A stretch of DNA of 64,000 nucleotides, taken from Catonia carolina. Taxonomy: Eukaryota; Arthropoda; Insecta; Hemiptera; Achilidae. Positions 59,401 through 64,000 of the stretch are shown piece by piece. The DNA is taken from positions 88,328,469 to 88,392,468 of the forward strand of contig JAQMRL010000003.1 of the NCBI GenBank assembly GCA_035578175.1, read 5' to 3'. The first letter of the stretch is position 1; every line of letters starts with the position of its first letter. The notes under the pieces are model-generated. The model was not told where the DNA came from and ran no database searches. It was given only the letters and a program-made list of their open reading frames with translations. Position numbers and translations under genes: made by a program.

Positions 59401-60625
59401 AAATTGCGTGGTTGTCAAACTGTACGGTTTCTGATGAAAAAAAGGACAAAAATTTACATCCCAGATTGTTTAATAACAAATTCGTTTACCTATTTGTAAT
59501 GTATTTATTTCTCTTTTTTATTACTCATTTTTACGTACTAGAGAAAAACATACGAATTTTTAGACAAGTAGGCCTACTACAGACTTAAAATCGAATAAAT
59601 TTGAAAATTAATTTAGAGAAAAATCATTGACCTTATATTAATGAAGAGAAGCCTCATAAAAAAGCACGTAATAAAAAAAATATTGGTGAATAAATTTTGA
59701 ACGAAATGGAAATTATTAAATGAAAAAAACTGAGTAGAAACTAAAAAATGATGAAATGGAATTGTTAAAACGTACTCATATTGTGAATTATAAAACGTAC
59801 AGATGGTATAGAAATATTAAAAAGAGATGAATGCACGGTAACGGATGACAGATGGAAACAGAACGTTTAATTATCTGTCTTCAAAGCAGTCAAATACTAA
59901 ATTCAACGCTTTTTTCACACAATTCTTTGTCATACCGTATCGTATTTTTATTTATCTGTTTATACAAATCACAATTTCGCAAAACCATTATGAAAATCAC
60001 CACTCAGTATACCATTATTACAATAATTTGTCAATATTTTTAATCTACATTTAAATTAACAGGAAATAACTAATCAAAGAACAATAATTTAAAACTGATT
60101 TAAGTCATAATTTAATAACTGGTAAAATAATAATACCCCTTTTAACTAATTGGCAACAGTGTGGATAAAATTTTAGGTTATAATATTAAATTTATTAAAA
60201 TCGTGTCGATTTAATTTGGGCTCTATAAAATTCAGTTTGAAAAAGTTCGATACCTAAACTAGATCGTCCTTAATATGATTACACCTTATGAGCCTAAATC
60301 CTAAACAATTTGCAAAGAAAACTTGATAAAAATCTAACTAAACAATACGGGTTTGAAGGTTATGTGCAGAATAATCTATCTATTTAAATGAAAAGACACA
60401 ATTAATGACTCATTCGCTCATTTTATTTAAAATCGTAATTTTTCTTATCAGATCCAAACTAATAAAAATGATTTCAGATACAGACACAGATAATAACATG
60501 AACAATGAATCATCCTAAAAGATAAAAATTTTTCTTTTATTATTCTATCAAAGCTTGTGCAAAGTTTAAACGTTAGTCTACTCATAATGTTATATCTACT
60601 TTTAAGGATTTGCCGGACTGTGGTG
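59401..60625. other. AT-rich intronic sequence
   Basis: No element recognised. Confidence 0.45.
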
Positions 60626-60720
60626 GCCGGGGTGTAGTGGTCAATGCAACTGGCTTCTGCAATAGGGATCTTGTGTTCGACTCCCGGTCAGGTCTCACAT
60701 TTTTTCATCACTAATTTTTA
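60626..60720 (+). repeat. SC tRNA-like SINE
   Basis: GGCCGGGGTGTAGTGGTCAA (A box) and GTGTTCGACTCCCGGTCAGG (B box), then ATTTTTTCATCACTAATTTT as at 7181. The T-stem does not pair, so not a functional tRNA. Confidence 0.65.
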
Positions 60721-60853
60721 TCTACCGAACTACATCATATGTTTAGTAGTTATTTGCGGAACAGTCGGATGTAAATAAAATGAAGAAAGTAAATTGACGA
60801 AAATGCTACAAACCATGACTAATCTTTGGAAAATTCTCATTGAGTAGCAATCG

Positions 60854-61168
60854 ACCCACCGGGTTGGTCTAGAGGTAAAGTCGTCGCCAAAATCAGCTGT
60901 TTAACAGCTGATTTTCGGAGACGAAGGTTCCTGGTTCAAATCCTAGTAAAAGTAACTACTTTTATACGGATTTGAGTGCCAGACAGTAGCTACCGGTGTA
61001 CTTTGATGGTTGGGGTTCAATTAACCATACTCTCTCAGGAATGGTCGGCCTGAATCTGTACAAGACTACACGTCATACATATCATCCTCATCTCATTGGG
61101 TCATGGGGTTGCTTATTGTTCTGAATTGAACAGGTTGCAACGTACACACATTAGGGATTAAAAAAAAA
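60854..61168 (+). repeat. SA tRNA-derived SINE
   Basis: Well-preserved full copy: ACCCACCGGGTTGGTCTAGA, CCTGGTTCAAATCCTAG, body, and TTAGGGATTAAAAAAAA tail. No clear duplication. Confidence 0.88.
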
Positions 61169-62290
61169 TTAACAAACTATAAGAAATTATTAATACACAA
61201 TTACCTTTGAAAATTTATTTTAATATCATTGATAATACATATTGTTAATCTTTTATTAACGATTCAAAATTTGTAATTACACAACAATACTAAATAAATG
61301 GTTTTTTTAAACCGAACAACAAGCAAAACACTTGACTAATTTTATTTCTTGTGTTACAATATTATAAAAAATTATGTTAGCTGAATTAATCAGTTAGGAA
61401 ATAACCGCTAAAATTATTAAGCAAGCTTAATAAAACCTTTTGTTTTATTCATAATATTGAAGGAACAGATTAAAGAAGTAAAGAAATATATTTTATCTGT
61501 TGTATCCATAAGGTCCAATAAATAAATAAGTTCAATAATTTTTAAATAACGTTGTTATATTTTGTCGAAATATCGGAGTATTAACAGTGCTAGTGTTGTA
61601 AATTTTTGAACTTTATATTGGACTGGAAAGTGAAGATAAGAACTGTCGTATGGTTTAATGTAACTCGATATTCAGCAGGTCGAATAAAAGAGAAAAAATA
61701 GAGAAAGAAAACCACTCGTTCAGTTCTTATGGAGACAGTGGTGGATTTCACGAAGCCATAAGGGTTCTTTATATCTAACCACCATACAATCTAAAATAAA
61801 TCAATCGCCGGGATTACCTGACTGTATTTCCAATGTCAGCAGAACAATATACTTCGTATGAATGACCCGTGTAGGCCAGTGGCACGGTTTGTAGTTCAGT
61901 ACCCCAACAGAACAGTTACAAGTTTTTATTCACGGGTACAAACGACCCTTCTCTCCATATTGAATTTATACACAAAAAAATGTCTATTCATCTATACAAT
62001 TTACAAAGACACTAAATTTGTCTTCATTCTTTAATAAATTAACCATGAAAAACCGTACTGTTTTTCTTGCGAAATACACTTTACATCCAATACAGAAATT
62101 CTAAATAATTCGAACACATGCGCTTTCTGTACGGTAACTAATAGATAATAATTTCTAGTTTCGTGTTGTCAGCAATTAAGTAACTTACTTTTTTGATAAA
62201 CAAATGAAAAATTCCATCGAATAAAAAATTCACAAAATAAAAAAAAATTCAAAAAAAAAATCGAATAAAAAATTCAAAGTTACGTTTATT
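61169..62290. other. Intronic sequence, unassigned
   Basis: Contains an A-rich degenerate tandem (AAAATTCAAA / CGAATAAAAAATTC) at 62217-62275. Otherwise nothing recognised. Confidence 0.45.
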
Positions 62291-62422
62291 ACTTTCTCTT
62301 GCCTATATGAATATGTAGGAAGGAAAGTATTGTTTTCATGTCGTTTTTCCGAAATCGACTTTTCACCGGATCTACACGTTCTCAGACCCCCTGAACCCAA
62401 AAAAACGTGTTTTTAGTGATTG

Positions 62423-62456
<34 letters not shown>

Positions 62457-62906
62457 ACTAAATATCTCAAAAACGGAACATCGTACATAGTTGAAACTTA
62501 AGTTAAGTACGACTAGAGGACCCGACACGAACATTTTCATCAAAATCGGTCAACCGGAAGTAGTAGTTTATTCGTCCCATTTTTGACATTTTGCGATTAT
62601 TTCAAACACGGCTCCTATGTTTTTTTTAAAAATCGCCTCGTTTACAACATTTTTTATGCACTACAAGATTGGGTAGGCGCCACATCTGCTGAAGTTCTTA
62701 GGGAGGCTGTTCTTTCGTAGAAAAACATTGTTTTTTTAAGATTGCAGCCTTAATATGCATTTTAGCGCAAAAGTTTATATAATAATTGTAGACAATTTAA
62801 AAATCTAAAACTTTTATTTCAAACATTTTTTTGTATAACGCTTAGTTCAGCGGTAAATTAGTGATTTTCTGGTTTTTTTTTTTCATGAAAATCAAAACAC
62901 ACCAGA
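62291..62906 (-). repeat. HX repeat lacking the second tandem unit
   Basis: Hairpin end, (TG)n at 62423-62454 and one tandem unit, then a direct jump to the ACACACCAGATTTTTT terminus; about 300 bp shorter than the copy at 57226. Confidence 0.85.
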
Positions 62907-64000
62907 TTTTTTGTTATTTTTTCAATATATTACAGCAAAATGTACAATCTATTCTTATGTAGAAAAATAAGTAAATGGGTACTTTTTACAGTCTCAATGA
63001 GTAAACTTCGTAGATTTATTTCATATGTTGTCTTGTCATTTTTAAATACATCCGTAAGATGTATTCGTTCCAGTCAGCAAGTGTGCTTTGAGTAAATAGT
63101 CTAAGAGTAAAATATCGAGATGAATTGAGTTTTCTTTGGTATTTAATAGTACTAAATGAGTTGATCTTTTGCTGAGTTGTAAGAATGTCAAAATCAATAG
63201 AGTAATTTTGATTGGAATCTTTGCAGGATTTCAAACTTTGGATAGCTTTCTGAGCCCCTTAATTAGACGTAATCCAAATTCGTTTGAGAATTGATTTGTG
63301 TAGCCTACTAAAGGTTTGTAGTTTAAATTGAGTTTTACCGTTTATTTAGTATACAATAAAACTTTTTAAATTTTTTGTTTACCTGCTTCCATTTGTCCTG
63401 TATACGTGTTTCAAATAAACAAATTTTTTAGTTAAGATCATCTTAGCTAAAATTACGACTCAAAACACATATTTGGGAAAACTAAATTTATGAAAAGTAG
63501 TCACGAGAATGAACAGTGGGTATTTTATTTCAGATAAAATTTACACAATGAAACGAATACATATAACTTGTAATAAATAAAGCAATAACAGTTTGGTTTT
63601 ACACATAAAAGTCACGTGATATATCTATAAAAAAGTAGGTAACATGTAGAATATGTGCAATTATATAAAAATATAAGTGGTAAAAACAAAACGGTAAAAG
63701 AAAAAACTCGTTTTGTAATAATTAAATGTCATACTTAAAATGTACAAAAATATCATTGTCATACTTGAAACGTCACATTTAAAATGTATTTAAGTATCGA
63801 CAAATTGTAGCTGCTCTATTTAAGTAACTTACGTTACCCTGAATAATAATCAACGAATGCTATACGTAAATGACATCTCTGTACGATTTTACAACTTTTT
63901 TCGAAAATAAATTATTATAATTAATCAGCTACTAACCTACCAAGTAATCCTGTTCGACGTTTCTCGGGAGACGAATGTCAATAAAAAATATTTCTGATAT
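62907..64000. other. Upstream intron or 5' flank, unassigned
   Basis: No element recognised. On the minus strand CTTG|GTAGGTTAG (near 63930) is a fair donor preceded by a less AT-rich stretch (63930-63985), a weak candidate for a noncoding 5' exon of Snap25. Confidence 0.2.

Noticed and set aside
60626..60697. tRNA gene on the plus strand
   Set aside because: The T-stem and acceptor stem do not form; the same head with the same 3' extension occurs at 7181.
1..64000. CRISPR array, operons or bacterial genes
   Set aside because: No regularly spaced repeats and no prokaryotic gene organisation; introns, SINEs and LINEs show eukaryotic DNA.

Overview
The window is animal nuclear DNA, almost certainly from an insect. 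It is AT-rich, packed with transposable-element relics, and contains two short spliced coding exons of the neuronal t-SNARE gene Snap25, both on the minus strand. The exon at 49301-49403 carries the start codon and codons 1-31. The exon at 2622-2663 carries codons 32-45 (SLESTRRMLALCEE), which agrees with the insect SNAP-25 sequence as I remember it. Both exons have consensus splice sites and join in phase 0. Nearly the whole window is therefore one intron of about 46.6 kb (2664-49300), with part of the next intron at 1-2621 and part of the 5' UTR intron above 49403. I found no other host coding exon and no confident rRNA or functional tRNA gene. The species cannot be named from the sequence.

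The introns hold several repeat families. To keep them apart I use working names. HX is a ~940-bp element (about ten copies) with subterminal inverted repeats, a tandem duplication, a CA/TG microsatellite and a terminal hairpin; its architecture resembles Helentron-associated (HINE/DINE-1 type) elements. RP is a ~395-bp retroposon (six copies) with 10-12 bp target duplications, a CAA-rich tail and a ~70-codon open frame. SA and SB are tRNA-derived SINEs with A and B boxes, and SC is a third set of tRNA-like heads. TM is a ~700-bp TIR element (two copies). MR is a repeat with an internal minisatellite (two copies). IR8 and R5 are short two-copy repeats.

DNA transposons include a 657-bp hAT derivative with a perfect 8-bp target duplication (285-941), a truncated mariner inside an older TIR element (45482-46676), Tigger/pogo-like elements with TA duplications (47020-48100, 56551-57082, relic ending at 35623), and an 806-bp TIR element with an 8-bp duplication and a DNA-binding-like reading frame (31148-31953). 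Two unrelated Tc1/mariner derivatives (19320-20288 and 37001-37970) are both fold-back palindromes of about 970 bp flanked by TA. Helitron-like ends lie at 12713 and 41796.

Non-LTR retrotransposon fragments (RTE-like and Jockey-like) are spread through the intron. Nearly all are antisense to Snap25; one (4899-5334) is in the sense direction and has a 14-bp target duplication. Several regions are nested insertions whose order can be read, notably 42409-43566, 47020-48100 and 50145-51778. I see no self-contained novel gene system; the main interest is the intron size, the paired palindromes, the HX family and the conserved small frame in RP.
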